From NCBI RefSeq assembly GCF_000969905.1, contig NZ_CP009520.1, positions 1,798,001 to 1,862,000 on the forward strand: a stretch of 64,000 bases of DNA. The letters are read 5' to 3'. Source of the DNA: Methanosarcina vacuolata Z-761 (GTDB lineage: Archaea > Halobacteriota > Methanosarcinia > Methanosarcinales > Methanosarcinaceae). The number at the start of each line of letters is the position of its first letter. The first letter of the stretch is position 1. A program made the translations under genes and the position numbers. Under the pieces are notes generated by a model, which saw only the letters and a list, made by a program, of their open reading frames with translations, ran no database searches and was not told the origin of the DNA. Below are positions 28,927 to 38,973 of the stretch, piece after piece.

Positions 28927-29196
28927 ATGGGTGACGTTGCAGCAAAGATTAAAATTATGCCAGAAAGCGTTGATACTGACCTTGTAGAGCTGAAAGAGAA
29001 GATAAAGGGCGTAATTCCAGCAGGGGCGGATCTTCACGGAGATATTGTTGAAGAGCCTATCGCTTTTGGTTTGAAGGCTCTGATTGTAACATTAATCGTT
29101 GATGATGAAGAAGGCGGAACTGAGCCTGCAGAAGAAGCCTTTGCAAAAGTTTCCGGCGTTGAAAACGTCCAGGTTGTGGATGTCTATCGTATTTAA
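28927..29196 (+). CDS. ef1b: Translation elongation factor aEF-1B (EF-1beta)
   Basis: 89 aa, the normal size for the archaeal factor, which corresponds to the C-terminal nucleotide-exchange domain of eukaryotic eEF1B. Matching segments are [36 protein letters not shown] and [15 protein letters not shown]. It recycles GDP from aEF-1A. AGAGGA precedes the ATG. A tRNA gene begins 60 bases after the stop and may be on the same transcript. Confidence 0.95.
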   Translation: MGDVAAKIKIMPESVDTDLVELKEKIKGVIPAGADLHGDIVEEPIAFGLKALIVTLIVDDEEGGTEPAEEAFAKVSGVENVQVVDVYRI

Positions 29197-29255
29197 GAGG
29201 AGAAGAGACCCGGACAATGTGTCCGGAAAACAGTCTTTTCATATTCTCCTTTCTT

Positions 29256-29327
29256 GGGCTCGTAGATCAGGGGAAGATCGTTACGTTCGCAACGTAAAGG
29301 CCGCGGGTTCGAATCCCGCCGAGTCCA
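29256..29327 (+). tRNA. tRNA-Ala (anticodon CGC)
   Basis: Acceptor GGGCTCG pairs with CGAGTCC and contains the G3-U70 pair that marks alanine. D-stem GATC/GATC, anticodon stem TTACG/CGTAA with loop TTCGCAA (anticodon at 29288-29290), T-arm GCGGG TTCGAAT CCCGC, discriminator A. No intron; CCA is not encoded. Confidence 0.95.
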
Positions 29328-29481
29328 TTTAATAACCTAATAGTCCTAAGCAATACTATTTCTTTAAGTTTATTTTTTACAATAATTATTACTTTCAATA
29401 TCTGTATGTAATTCTATATGTAATCCAGCAACTTTTAGTTTTCCTTCAGAGTATCTCTTTCTCAAAGATATAATATATTTT

Positions 29482-29676
29482 CATGCGTCTTCGGTTAAGT
29501 GAGGAATCGTGACAAATTACGTCAATTTCCACAATATTTGTCAAATATTTTATAATATGGGCTGGAACAGGTATCGATTTCATGTAAATAGGCCAACATT
29601 TAAGGCTGGCTTCTAATGCAAAATCGATAACTTTCAGGCAAGAAAATTCCTTACCAGATGACCAATGTAGAGTAAT
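29482..29676 (-). pseudogene. Unidentified mobile-gene remnant, copy 1 of 3
   Basis: About 195 bases matching 33923-34122 and, partly, 45133-45249. Shared landmarks are CATGCGTCTTCGGTTAAGTG, CGATTTCATGTAAATA and CAAGAAAATTCCTTA. The minus strand reads LHWSSGKEFSCLKVIDFA and ends HDSSLNRRRMK, so it is probably the 3' end of a transposase gene I cannot name. Confidence 0.55.
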
Positions 29677-30012
29677 TATAGTTTCTTCAACTGAATCAAT
29701 GCCCAAAAATATAAACAATATTCATTGCCCATATCAGTATAAAAAGACAAAAAATAATGAAAGTTTTTCATTCTTCATGCATGTGTTAATAACTTATGAA
29801 AATTCCTAAAAAAGGTTTTCAACAAATCTTATCGCCTGTATGAGCTGAAGACGAAACGGTGATTCGTATTTTGTCTATCTAATTTCTTTCATTTACGTAT
29901 CTCTCTTTTTGCCCTGTGATTCTTGCGCGGTTTACTGTACAACCTTTTAATCACTCTCCTTTTCTTTCAAGCTTCCCATAATTGCAAACATTGTTATGTT
30001 TTCACCTGTCTT

Positions 30013-31086
30013 TTAGTCCAAAAGAGATTTCACCCACTCTGGCTTCTTTGAGAGTGCACATCCCCCATTTGATTCCATGAGCTTATCACGATTCTCTCTC
30101 AGTGCTTTGAACAATCTGGAATTGAGAGCCTCTTTCAGCGGCATGTCCAGAATGCTGCATTCAGAGTACGGAGCGAAAGGGCAAGGCTCGACATCTCCAG
30201 AGGCGCTTATGTGGAGGAAGCCTCTTCCTGAAGAAAGGCAGCCTCCAAAGGCCTTTTCATCACCTGGGAACCCGATGTAAACGCCCGGCTGGCTTGCTCT
30301 GAAGGCAGCCATTTTAGTCAGGATCTCGTCTCGTTGCGAATCTGTAACCACCCAGTCCTCCGTACCTTTCATGACAGGGTTATACTCGACATAGATAAAC
30401 GCTTTGCAGCCGTACTCCCGCATGAGCTTAACAAAGCTCTTGTCCGTGACGGTCTCGTAATTTGACTGGGTGACAGTGAGTGATACGCCAAAGAAGATGT
30501 CTCTTTCGTGAAGTTTCGCCATGTCTTTCATCAACCGGCCGTAAACACCGTCACCCCTGTGCAGGTCCGTCATGTTCTCTTGGCCTTCCATGCTGAGTAT
30601 CGGGATAACATGCTTTTGTTCCTTGAATTGTTCAAGCACAGCGTCATCGATGAGGGTACCATTCGTGAATAATGTGAAGATCATATCCGGAAAGTTTTTA
30701 GTAACATCGAATATGTCTGGCCTGGTCAGTGGCTCTCCGCCTACAATTAACACAATGGAAACGCCCATCTCACTCGCCTGCTGTAGTACGCTCGTCAGAC
30801 TGGCTGTGCTCATTTCAGGTTTTTGTTCGCGGGGGACGAGCCGTGAGTAGCAGCCCACACAGTGCAAGTTACATTTGTTGGTAACGCTGAGTATCATCAC
30901 TGGAGGCACGTGGAGCCCCTTATCCTCGTTTTTCTGCCTTATTGAGGCCGCCTTTTTCTGTGCCATCGTGGCCCTGACGAAAAAGGCAGCCATGGCAGGT
31001 TTCTTCAAGGAGACATTCAGCGCATCGCTGAATATATTTTTGATGAGATCGTTGACCATGCGATTGAGATCGTTATTGTTTTCCAT
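30013..31086 (-). CDS. Radical SAM protein of unknown function
   Basis: 357 aa. The cluster motif CNLHCVGC (C-x3-C-x2-C) is at about residues 71-78, followed by the SAM-binding GGEPLTRPDI. Further on, FGGCLSSGRGFLHISASGDV and EPCPFAPYSECS give extra cysteines of a SPASM/twitch-like auxiliary region. The N-terminal 60 residues are helical (MVNDLIKNIFSDALNVSLKK). Such enzymes modify peptides, cofactors or lipids; no precursor peptide or partner gene is nearby, so the substrate is unknown. Confidence 0.85.
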   Translation of the reverse strand: MENNNDLNRMVNDLIKNIFSDALNVSLKKPAMAAFFVRATMAQKKAASIRQKNEDKGLHVPPVMILSVTNKCNLHCVGCYSRLVPREQKPEMSTASLTSVLQQASEMGVSIVLIVGGEPLTRPDIFDVTKNFPDMIFTLFTNGTLIDDAVLEQFKEQKHVIPILSMEGQENMTDLHRGDGVYGRLMKDMAKLHERDIFFGVSLTVTQSNYETVTDKSFVKLMREYGCKAFIYVEYNPVMKGTEDWVVTDSQRDEILTKMAAFRASQPGVYIGFPGDEKAFGGCLSSGRGFLHISASGDVEPCPFAPYSECSILDMPLKEALNSRLFKALRENRDKLMESNGGCALSKKPEWVKSLLD

Positions 31087-31425
31087 AAGAAATCACCATT
31101 AAACGTCGGCATTCTCTTTACAGGTAGAATATTCATTCCTGGACATCAGCCGGTACCTGTCCTGGCTGGTGGTTGTTTCTTTACACTCATAAACAAAAAT
31201 ATGGCTTGCTATTTAAATTCCTTAAGAAGCGTCTATCGATATAGTACATCTAATTCGCGGGTAAACCTGTTGCTAAAGGGTTATTTCATTCTGCGGCTTT
31301 TGTTCCGGATATGTGTCTGCAGGTTTTCGTCTTCTGCTGCACTGCCGGTCATGACCACTTTTATCTGATAATTCAGGTTATCTTCGGAATATCATTCCGG
31401 ATGAAGGGCTGTGAATCACAGTTTT

Positions 31426-31526
31426 TGGCTCTCCGTTGTTTTGTGTGGATATCCTCATAATCTCCTCATAAAATCAATGGTCTTGAATTGAAAATCATCT
31501 TATCCATAGGGAATGACGAAAAGCCA
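31426..31526. mobile_element. Foldback MITE, copy B (101 bp)
   Basis: Minus-oriented relative to copy A. Ends TGGCTCTCCG and GACGAAAAGCCA, interior TGTGTGGATATCCTCATAAT and AAAATCATCTTATCCATAGG. It is joined directly to a two-hairpin repeat remnant (31530-31617). Confidence 0.75.
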
Positions 31527-31529
31527 AAG

Positions 31530-31617
31530 AGTATCCTCTTCAAATTAAATGGGTTTCCAACTACATAAAAAACGCACATGAAATTCTTATAATCACAGGC
31601 ACAAAGAAATGAAAGTA
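31530..31617 (-). repeat. Two-hairpin repeat, inverted half copy
   Basis: The reverse complement matches 43440-43530: CATTTCTTTGTGC, TTTCATGTGCGTTTT, then TTTAATTTGAAGAGGATACT. Together with the plus-oriented copy at 31845-31920 it puts the GTGCGTTTTT ends facing outward around a 350-bp segment. Confidence 0.6.
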
Positions 31618-31844
31618 CGCGAAAGAACTTTTATGCTAAATATCAATGCAACTCCAGGTAATTCCGATTTTTCATGAAAATACTCCCGAAAATTGAAGAG
31701 TTTTTTGGAGGGGAATAAATTTTGCGCTGAAATTCTTTCGATGGCTAACTATTAGCTACTTTTACGACTCTATCTAATTATTTAATGATTTCATCTCAAA
31801 ACAAATTTATTTCCACATCAGTAAGAGTTTTCAGAATTATTTAA

Positions 31845-31920
31845 CATGAAAGTACTGCCATCTGCAAGCACTTTCGTTGATTGTGCATGTTATTCGAAGA
31901 ATATCATGTGCGTTTTTCAG
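31845..31920 (+). repeat. Two-hairpin repeat, copy a
   Basis: First hairpin GAAAGTACT / AGCACTTTC. Second hairpin GCATGTTATTC / GAATATCATGTGC. Related copies are at 43410 and 49268. Confidence 0.75.
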
Positions 31921-31956
31921 GATAAGAAGTTCTATTGATAGTCCATAATACAATAT

Positions 31957-32566
31957 TCAGAAAAGTAATTTTGCGTTTTGGGATCCGCTCAATGATAGTT
32001 ATTTATAATGTATTCTACATTATCAGTTATGGTAGAAAGACTATATTTTTTCCCATGCTCCTGGAACCTCAAACAAAATGCTTGAGCAATAAGTAAAGGG
32101 TGTGGTAAATGTTTGGAATAACATGTAGATATAAACTTATTCAGATCACCATAAACGCATTCAGGCAATGTCGTCTTCTGCATATTTATAACACCTCAGT
32201 GCCTGGACATTATAGACTTATCATAACTTTTGCGATATGACATTGTTGACTTTTCAGATAGGTTTTCAGCCACTGGGCCTGGAACTCCCCACCTGCTTGT
32301 TATTACAGGTGAGGAATTTACAGTCTCAAGTTCAATTAATAGATTTAGGAGTTTTTTTCTTTGCCTTTTGAACAAAGATATATATGGTGAACTTCTATTT
32401 AACACTATTCTTTAAATTAATAATACCTAATGTTATTATAATTCTTAATTGTATTACTAAATTGGAGAGGGTCAGTATAAAAACTACCACAATTTTCAGG
32501 TAATAAAACTGGTCAACTAACTTATTCTTATTGAGCTGGTCCCAAAACGCAAAATTGCTTCTTTGA
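31957..32566. mobile_element. 610-bp element bounded by 39-bp terminal inverted repeats
   Basis: The left end (31957-31995) and the reverse complement of the right end (32528-32566) match at 33 of 39 positions, sharing AATTTTGCGTTTTGGGA and GCTCAAT; most differences are transitions. The interior has only short minus-strand frames (31989-32183 and 32196-32405), neither recognisable as a transposase. It is probably a non-autonomous or decayed insertion sequence. I see no target duplication. Confidence 0.6.
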
Positions 32567-33014
32567 CTTTTCTTTCAAAGAAACGCGATTTTGACCATAA
32601 TTTACAATAAATAAAAATAGCTAGTGTCGTGAAAATCAAGTTATGACTCACCTGATACCTGACATTCCGACTCCCTGCCAAACTAGAATAGTAATCACTT
32701 GATATTGGCCATTTTGCTAATGGATTACTGCCATAATTATACTTTTGTGATTTGAAATTACACAAAAGTATCAAAAATCGAAATGTGAGTTGCCATAGAA
32801 CTCTCAATTACATTATTTACTCGAAAAATAAACACCATTGGGGCTTGTAAGATAAACTACCAGCTATACTAAAAAATGCGTGGAGAGAGTTAATTAAACT
32901 CACTACAGATCAAGGTTACTAGCTCAGAAATCACTATATAAAGCCAACCAAAACGGTTATATGAAGCGGAGGGCCTCAAAAACCCTATTTTTTGTATCTA
33001 TAGAAATATTCGGG

Positions 33015-33500
33015 TCAGATATCAAAGTTAACTTTTAATATCTCACACTCTGGAAGATTTTCAATATGTACGCCTTCAAGTGTTCCCGTTACCTCAAGAC
33101 TGTCAAACTCATTTGAACCGCAAAGTACGTCCTGATTCGGGTGCGTGCCAGGAGTGATATTGCAGCTCAGGACAGTTTTTTGCCCGGCCGACACTACAAT
33201 TGGAAGCCTTGGAGATGCAGGGTGGTTCTTTGGAAGAACGATCAAGGGGGACTTGATTTCCCGGATCATAAAAAGAACGCATTTAAGCCCTTTTTCAGTT
33301 TTCTCATCCACAGATAGCGCAGAAGCAACAATCAGGTCATGGGGTTCAAGTCCGAGTACAATTTCTTCGTTCTCGGTTTCCAGAAAGAACTGCCCACGCG
33401 GACCCGCTTTCACAATAGCCACTGTTCCTGCTGTGCCGCGCAGGAGGATCATTTCACTGTCCTTCAGTGAAATGTCTTTAGAAGAGTTAGATTCTTTCAT
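33015..33500 (-). CDS. Soluble protein of unknown function (161 aa)
   Basis: It is predicted mostly beta, for example VAIVKAGPRGQFFLETENEE and IKSPLIVLPKNHPASPRLPI, with no membrane segment or signal peptide. The acidic N-terminus may be disordered. I do not recognise the family. It lies 34 bases downstream of a small zinc-ribbon gene in the same direction, so the two are likely an operon. Confidence 0.6.
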   Translation of the reverse strand: MKESNSSKDISLKDSEMILLRGTAGTVAIVKAGPRGQFFLETENEEIVLGLEPHDLIVASALSVDEKTEKGLKCVLFMIREIKSPLIVLPKNHPASPRLPIVVSAGQKTVLSCNITPGTHPNQDVLCGSNEFDSLEVTGTLEGVHIENLPECEILKVNFDI

Positions 33501-33534
33501 GTTAAAATAAGTATTTTAAAAATTCAGTCAATTA

Positions 33535-33690
33535 TCAGGATTCTGCTACATTTTTAGACTGGCAGGAAGGGCATGTCACATTTTTGCCAATGCCTTTGAA
33601 TCTGTTCCCACAGTCTTTACATACATAGTCTTTAACCGGCAAGTTTCCTTCCATATCCAGATCAAACGAGTCTCCAACACTACACATCAT
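33535..33690 (-). CDS. Small zinc-ribbon protein (51 aa)
   Basis: The frame MMCSVGDSFDLDMEGNLPVK continues with two CxxC knuckles, CKDCGNRF and CPSCQSKN, 15 residues apart, giving one rubredoxin-like zinc site. GAGGTGA lies just before the double ATG (33685-33690); the second ATG has the better spacing. It precedes the 161-aa gene. Confidence 0.75.
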   Translation of the reverse strand: MMCSVGDSFDLDMEGNLPVKDYVCKDCGNRFKGIGKNVTCPSCQSKNVAES

Positions 33691-33835
33691 TGTCACCTCA
33701 CGGTTTTATCAGGGGTTCAGTAATAATTATACTACCCACATATTACTACTCATACTTCTCCAATTAATACCTTTCCATACCAGCCCCAGGGGACTATTTA
33801 TGCTCACAACTGTCCTATCAAGGCAGCGTTTCCTC

Positions 33836-33912
33836 AAATTTGTGTTTAAAAGAAACATACATTTAAAAGAGACATGCATTTAAAAGAAACATACATTTAA
33901 AAGAGACATGTA
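33836..33912. repeat. Minisatellite, 17-18-bp unit (TTTAAAAGAAACATACA), 4 copies
   Basis: Alternating AAACATACAT and GACATGCAT versions in the spacer upstream of the zinc-ribbon gene. Confidence 0.8.
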
Positions 33913-33922
33913 TAGTGCACTT

Positions 33923-34122
33923 CATGCGCCTTCGGTTAAGTGATAAGTAGTGACAAATTGTCTTCAGTTCCATAACGTTTATCAAATGTTGTAATAGATT
34001 GTGAGATGGAACATGGTATTGATTTCATGTAAATAAATATGCCAAAATTCAAGGCCGCCTTCTGATGCAAAATCGATAGCTTTCAGGCAAGAAAATTCCT
34101 TAACCGATGACCAATGTAGAGC
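33923..34122 (-). pseudogene. Unidentified mobile-gene remnant, copy 2 of 3
   Basis: Homologous to 29482-29676. The minus strand reads LHWSSVKEFSCLKAIDFASE. It lies just after the 3' end of the membrane-protein gene at 34161. Confidence 0.55.
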
Positions 34123-34160
34123 ACTTAATTTTACAAACCTCTGGGAAACATCGTTTGCAA

Positions 34161-35150
34161 TCAACGTAGTTTTTCTTCTTTTTCTTCTTTTAATTTTTTC
34201 CAGATCTTAAATCCTCCATAATAGGATAAGTAAATAAATCCTATTACGCTGCTGAGCCCATAAGAAATAAAACGCTCTAAAAAAACGAAACTGCTTGCAG
34301 ATGCGAGGGACAAGCCAAAGTACAGAAGTAAAGAGATCAGGCCTCCTTCAATTATCCCGAGGCCTCCTGGGGTCAATGGTAGGGCTCCTAGAATGAAAGT
34401 CAAGACTGAAATTGTTACAATCAAGCTTAAAGAGAGGTCAACATTCAGGGCTAAAGCAACCAGTTTGAGGCGTATTACGTCAAGGGTCCAGACCCCACAG
34501 GATAGAAGGAGAACAGGAATAAAAGCTTGTTTAAATTGGTTCCAATTTTTCTGTATATTCCGAAAGAGAGAAGCTAATTTTGCTCGAAAGAACCACATTG
34601 CTATTCCTGCTGCCAAAAAGACTAAGAAAAACAGATGAATTGATTTTAACGTTAAATTGTCAATTGAGGGCAGGAGTCTAATCTCTAAAGAAGGGAATGC
34701 ATATAGAATATAAATTGATAAGAGAAAAACAGGAATTACTTCAACCAATCTTTCAAAGAAAACTGTTTTAAAAGCGTTGACATAGCTTATCCCAAAAAGT
34801 TTGTTGGCCCAAAGAATTCTGAAGGATTCTCCCGTTGCCATGTTCCCTCCAGGAGTAACGTTATTTACGAATACTGCTCCGAAATAAATAGGAACAAGAC
34901 TTGTGACTTTTAGATTGTAACCAATACAGTAGAGAACCTGCTGCCAGCGAACTGAGAATAAGTATACACTCAGCAAGTATACCAAGATCGCCAGAAAAAC
35001 ATAACGTAGCTTTGTTTCTCTGAGTGTTCCCAATATTTCTTCCAGAACAGGTATGATCTCTATCCAGTAACTGCGGACGAGATATGCACCTGCTGCGAGC
35101 AGTAAAAGGGTCACAATGATTTTTATCAAAGTTCCCATCTTCAAAGACAT
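34161..35150 (-). CDS. LPG-synthase TM-domain (UPF0104/COG0392)-family membrane protein
   Basis: 329 aa with eight or so membrane segments and the family landmarks YFGAVFVNNVTPGGNMATGE and LGALPLTPGGLGIIEGGLIS. Relatives include the flippase part of MprF and other putative lipid-translocating proteins, often linked to envelope glycolipids. The C-terminus is a charged tail (KKLKEEKEEKLR). It is monocistronic. The substrate is unknown. Confidence 0.85.
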   Translation of the reverse strand: MSLKMGTLIKIIVTLLLLAAGAYLVRSYWIEIIPVLEEILGTLRETKLRYVFLAILVYLLSVYLFSVRWQQVLYCIGYNLKVTSLVPIYFGAVFVNNVTPGGNMATGESFRILWANKLFGISYVNAFKTVFFERLVEVIPVFLLSIYILYAFPSLEIRLLPSIDNLTLKSIHLFFLVFLAAGIAMWFFRAKLASLFRNIQKNWNQFKQAFIPVLLLSCGVWTLDVIRLKLVALALNVDLSLSLIVTISVLTFILGALPLTPGGLGIIEGGLISLLLYFGLSLASASSFVFLERFISYGLSSVIGFIYLSYYGGFKIWKKLKEEKEEKLR

Positions 35151-35229
35151 ACCTCACAAGAGTTCAGAGCCACTTTTCTAGAAACAGTTTTTCCATTTAG
35201 CCTCCAAACTTTAAATTTACTTATGGGAG

Positions 35230-35490
35230 TCTGCCAGATATTATTTTTTGTTTTGCTCGTTAGATATTATTGCTTATTTTGCTCGTTAGATATTATTTTT
35301 TATTTTGCTCGTTAGATATTATTTTTTATTTTGCTTGTTAGATATTATTGCTTATTTGGTTTGTCAGATATTATTGCTTATTTTGCTGTCAGATATTATT
35401 GTTTATTTGGTTTGTCAGATATTATTGCTTATTTGGTTTGTCAGATATTATTGCTTATTTTGCTGTCAGATATTATTGTTTATTTGGCTT
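35230..35490. repeat. Minisatellite, 22-26-bp units (CAGATATTATTGCTTATTTG)
   Basis: About ten copies in two alternating versions (TTTTGCTCGTTAGATATTA and TTTGGTTTGTCAGATATTA). The array runs into the last codons of the P-type ATPase gene, so that gene's C-terminus (SQINNNI) is encoded by repeat DNA. Confidence 0.85.
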
Positions 35491-38015
35491 TTGAGTAATC
35501 TTAGCCACACGATACTTAGTATCCCTACAACAAATACGATTAGCAAGTCATCACCGTGCAGCAGTGAGAAACGAAACATACTTCTTAAAGCCGGCACATA
35601 CAAAACCAGAAGTAAACCTGAAAGCGCTCCTGCTAGCACGTATCTCAAGGCTTTGTTCTCGGAAGACAACGTTTTGATAAGGCTCTGCGACCAGGAAAGG
35701 TTTGCCACAATTAAAGTAAGGTTTGCGATTACGAGCGTCGCAAAGGTAAGTGTGCGTGCGTCCACTTCGCCCTTGCCCATATATAGGGCATACAGGAAAA
35801 CAGCAATCACTCCTGCAAGCATGCTTATTCCCTGTACCAGACTGAGAACCAGGTTTTTTCTTCCGAACAGTCTTTCCTGCAAGTTTCGAGGCGATCTGTT
35901 CATTATATTTTTCTCTTCAGGTTCAGCCTCAAAGACTGTTGAACAGGCAGGGTCAATTATCAGTTCAAGAAATGCTATGTGTGCAGGCAAAAGGACAAGG
36001 GGCAAATTAAATAATATCGGAAACAGGGCTAGTCCTGCAATGGGCATGTGGACTGAAAATATGTAACCTATTGCCTTCTTGAGATTATCGAAAATACGCC
36101 TTCCAAGCCTGACAGCTGCAACTATGGAAAAGAAATCGTCGTTCAGAAGGACGATTGATGCAGACTCACGAGCTACATCCGTGCCTCTTTCTCCCATCGC
36201 AATTCCAATATGGGCAGATTTCAGGGCAGGAGCATCGTTAACCCCATCTCCTGTCATTGCAACAACTTCCCCGTTTTGTTTTAAAGCATTTACAATTGTC
36301 AGTTTTTGTTCTGGTACAACCCTGGCGAAGATGTTTGTTACTTTTATCTTCTCTGCAAGCTCCTGTTGATCCATATTTGCCAGTTCAGGGCCAGTAATAT
36401 ATTTATCTGGGTTTTCGAGACCGATCTGCCTGGCAATATGCTGAGCTGTACCTGGATAATCTCCGGTAATCATAATGACTCTGATTCCGGCTTTATAACA
36501 CTCCTTTATTGATTGGGCAACGGATGGCCGGACAGGATCGACAAACCCAAGCAGTCCTATAAACTCGAACTCGAAATCGTGCTGTTTTTCAGGCAAAGAG
36601 TCATCCTGAAAACTGGCTTTAGCTACACCAAGAAGCCTCAAACCCCTGTTTGCCATCTCCTGAACATGAGCCGATAACTCTTCTTTCTCGGATTCACTCA
36701 GATGGCACAGGTCAAAAATTGCTTCTGGTGCACCTTTTGTAGCAATAACGTATTGTCCGGAGCCTGGGGATTTCCATACGTTTGAAAGCGCAAGCAGGTT
36801 TTTTGAGAGAGGGTACTCCCTGACAGTTTTCCACTCTTCGTGGATATGTTCGGTATTAATAAGGAATTTTTCAGTGTTTCTTTTTATCTCTTTCTCAAGA
36901 GGATCAAAAGGATCTCGCTGGCTTGCCAGGTATCCAAACTCAAGCAATTCATGGAACTTCTCAAACAGGCATTTATTTTTCTCGAGTTCACAATATTCAC
37001 CCTTCGAAAATAAGGAGTTCAGAATCATCCGGTTTAAGGTTAAAGTCCCTGTTTTATCCACGCAAAGTACGGTTGAAGCCCCAAGCGTCTCAATTGCAGG
37101 CATCCGTCGTACTAACACATTTCTTTTTGACAGTCTCCAGGCTCCCATACTCAGGAATATCAGTAAAACTACTGAGAACTCTTCGGGAAGAAGGGCCATG
37201 CTCAAACTCAGTCCTGCAAGCAAACCGTGAAGCCAATCTCCTCTGGTCAAACCGTAGACGACAACTACAACTGCGCAGAGTATTCCTCCAAAAACCGCAA
37301 AAGTCTTTATAATTTGGGCAGTTTCTTTTTTGAGTAGAGAGTCTTCTTCGGCTATCGTCCCCAGAGCTTTTCCGATTTTTCCCATTTCAGTATGTATTCC
37401 GGTTTCTCTTACCTGGGATACTCCATGACCCTGAATTACCAGGGTTCCTGAATATACAAATGGAAGATCGTCTCCTCCTGGCTGTTCAGGTTTTAAGGAG
37501 TGAGTTAAGCCAGCAAATTCACATTTTCGAACAGCCAGTGACTCGCCTGTGAGTAAGGATTCGTCCACCAGAAGATTTGTACTGGAAAGCACAACTCCAT
37601 CTGCCGGTATACGATCTCCTTCTCTTAAAATTATAATGTCTCCTTTAACGACTTCTCTCCCTGGAATTCTTTTCTGTTCTCCGTTTCTTATCACAAGAGC
37701 TCTTGGGCTTGAAAGATTTTTTAAAGCCTCCAATGCTCTTTCGGTCTTTATTTCCTGGTTAAATGTTATACCCACGACCACAAAAACGAAAACTAGCAGT
37801 ATAAGAGCATCTTTAACTTCCCCAAGGAATAGATAAATCGTACCTGCAATTAAAAGGAGAAGCAACATCGGTTCTTTAAGAACATTTAGAAAGATAAAAA
37901 AAGGGCTCTGTTTCTTCTGGGACGGCAGCTCGTTATAGCCTTCGTTCTTAAGTATCGCAGCAGCCTCTTCGTCTGAAAGCCCAGTTATATTCTCCGGATC
38001 GAATGTTGTTTCCAT
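35466..38015 (-). CDS. P-type cation-transporting ATPase
   Basis: 849 aa. Motifs in order: actuator TGES (about residue 155), phosphorylation site CVDKTGTLTLNRM (about 320), nucleotide-domain MITGDYPGTA (about 513), hinge TGDGVNDAPAL (about 590), and membrane segments including AHIAFLELIIDPACSTVFEA. The N-terminus (GLSDEEAAAILKNEGYNELP) is the cation-ATPase N domain. It belongs to the COG0474 group with Ca2+/H+ pumps, but the ion cannot be told from sequence alone. It is monocistronic. Confidence 0.9.
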   Translation of the reverse strand: METTFDPENITGLSDEEAAAILKNEGYNELPSQKKQSPFFIFLNVLKEPMLLLLLIAGTIYLFLGEVKDALILLVFVFVVVGITFNQEIKTERALEALKNLSSPRALVIRNGEQKRIPGREVVKGDIIILREGDRIPADGVVLSSTNLLVDESLLTGESLAVRKCEFAGLTHSLKPEQPGGDDLPFVYSGTLVIQGHGVSQVRETGIHTEMGKIGKALGTIAEEDSLLKKETAQIIKTFAVFGGILCAVVVVVYGLTRGDWLHGLLAGLSLSMALLPEEFSVVLLIFLSMGAWRLSKRNVLVRRMPAIETLGASTVLCVDKTGTLTLNRMILNSLFSKGEYCELEKNKCLFEKFHELLEFGYLASQRDPFDPLEKEIKRNTEKFLINTEHIHEEWKTVREYPLSKNLLALSNVWKSPGSGQYVIATKGAPEAIFDLCHLSESEKEELSAHVQEMANRGLRLLGVAKASFQDDSLPEKQHDFEFEFIGLLGFVDPVRPSVAQSIKECYKAGIRVIMITGDYPGTAQHIARQIGLENPDKYITGPELANMDQQELAEKIKVTNIFARVVPEQKLTIVNALKQNGEVVAMTGDGVNDAPALKSAHIGIAMGERGTDVARESASIVLLNDDFFSIVAAVRLGRRIFDNLKKAIGYIFSVHMPIAGLALFPILFNLPLVLLPAHIAFLELIIDPACSTVFEAEPEEKNIMNRSPRNLQERLFGRKNLVLSLVQGISMLAGVIAVFLYALYMGKGEVDARTLTFATLVIANLTLIVANLSWSQSLIKTLSSENKALRYVLAGALSGLLLVLYVPALRSMFRFSLLHGDDLLIVFVVGILSIVWLRLLKSQINNNI

Positions 38016-38973
38016 ATTTTTTCATACCTGTTGTAATATCCCTTCTGTTTTTGGTTCTTTAAGTTTCGGAATGTTTATCAGAAAACGTTGACTTTTTTTT
38101 AAATAATTTTAAAATTCCAAAAGTAAAGATATTTCAATTTTATTATATAAGGCTATCCAGAAACAATTTTGGGATAAAGCACAATTTCATTTTGATACTA
38201 TAGAATGATCATGTAAAATGAACCAATTTCGAAGTTGAATAAAATGGTGAGTCATTTGTACACAATATATAACTGAAATAATAGAAATTAAAACAGCGAA
38301 ACAATTTCAGGTAAAACAGGGCTGCTCTGGCTGAAAATTGGCTTATACTTGTTCTTCCTGTGAGACAATCTGAACTCGTTTAAGGACTAAAAATACGCCC
38401 TTCAAAAATATCGGTTTTTAGAGCTTCGATTGACTTGCCTTCTCCTGATCTTTCTGAAAGTAAACCGGAACAGATATAAATTGATCAGAAATGGTTTTTT
38501 GCGTACACGGATATTAGGCCACTAGAAAAAAGTAGGGGTTGTACCCTAAGAGAAAAATTATAAGTGAGGTTGCTTTCCATGTGGACCATATGGAGCACAA
38601 TAAGGAAATGTTATTCAAGTTAAAGCCCTTATTAGAAAAAGATTTTTTTTCCATTTCTGCTAATTGTTCATTCTCCCAATATTCTGACACTTTATATACC
38701 CCTATTATTATAATATTGGGATAAATTTATATTAAATTATCTATGAAAAATCGCAAAGAGCCAGCATTTCTTTTTTTGCTGTTTCTATGTTGGGTCAGGT
38801 CTGCTTTCCAGTTTAAAATCCCCTTGAAGATTTCAAATTGGCTCTGGTAATCTAAGAGTTCAAGAAGCTTGCAGGCTTGAAAAAGGCATTCAGCTTTTCA
38901 GGTTTTACAGCTTTTTCCTGCAGCATTCCAAAAATCTAATTTAGGAAATCCACGTATTTTAATACGGTTCTAT
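38016..38973. other. Gene-poor spacer between P-type ATPase and uspA
   Basis: I support no gene here. A perfect 10-bp inverted repeat, TCCCAATATT (38674-38683) and AATATTGGGA (38712-38721), encloses TTTATATACCC, which looks like a TATA box. A second inverted repeat (CGTATT TT AATACG, 38953-38966) lies just before uspA. Confidence 0.4.

Noticed and set aside
38539-38724. 61-aa plus-strand frame (HVDHMEHNKEMLFKLK)
   Set aside because: The end is low-complexity (TPIIIILG) and runs into an inverted repeat. There is no ribosome-binding site or homology I recognise.
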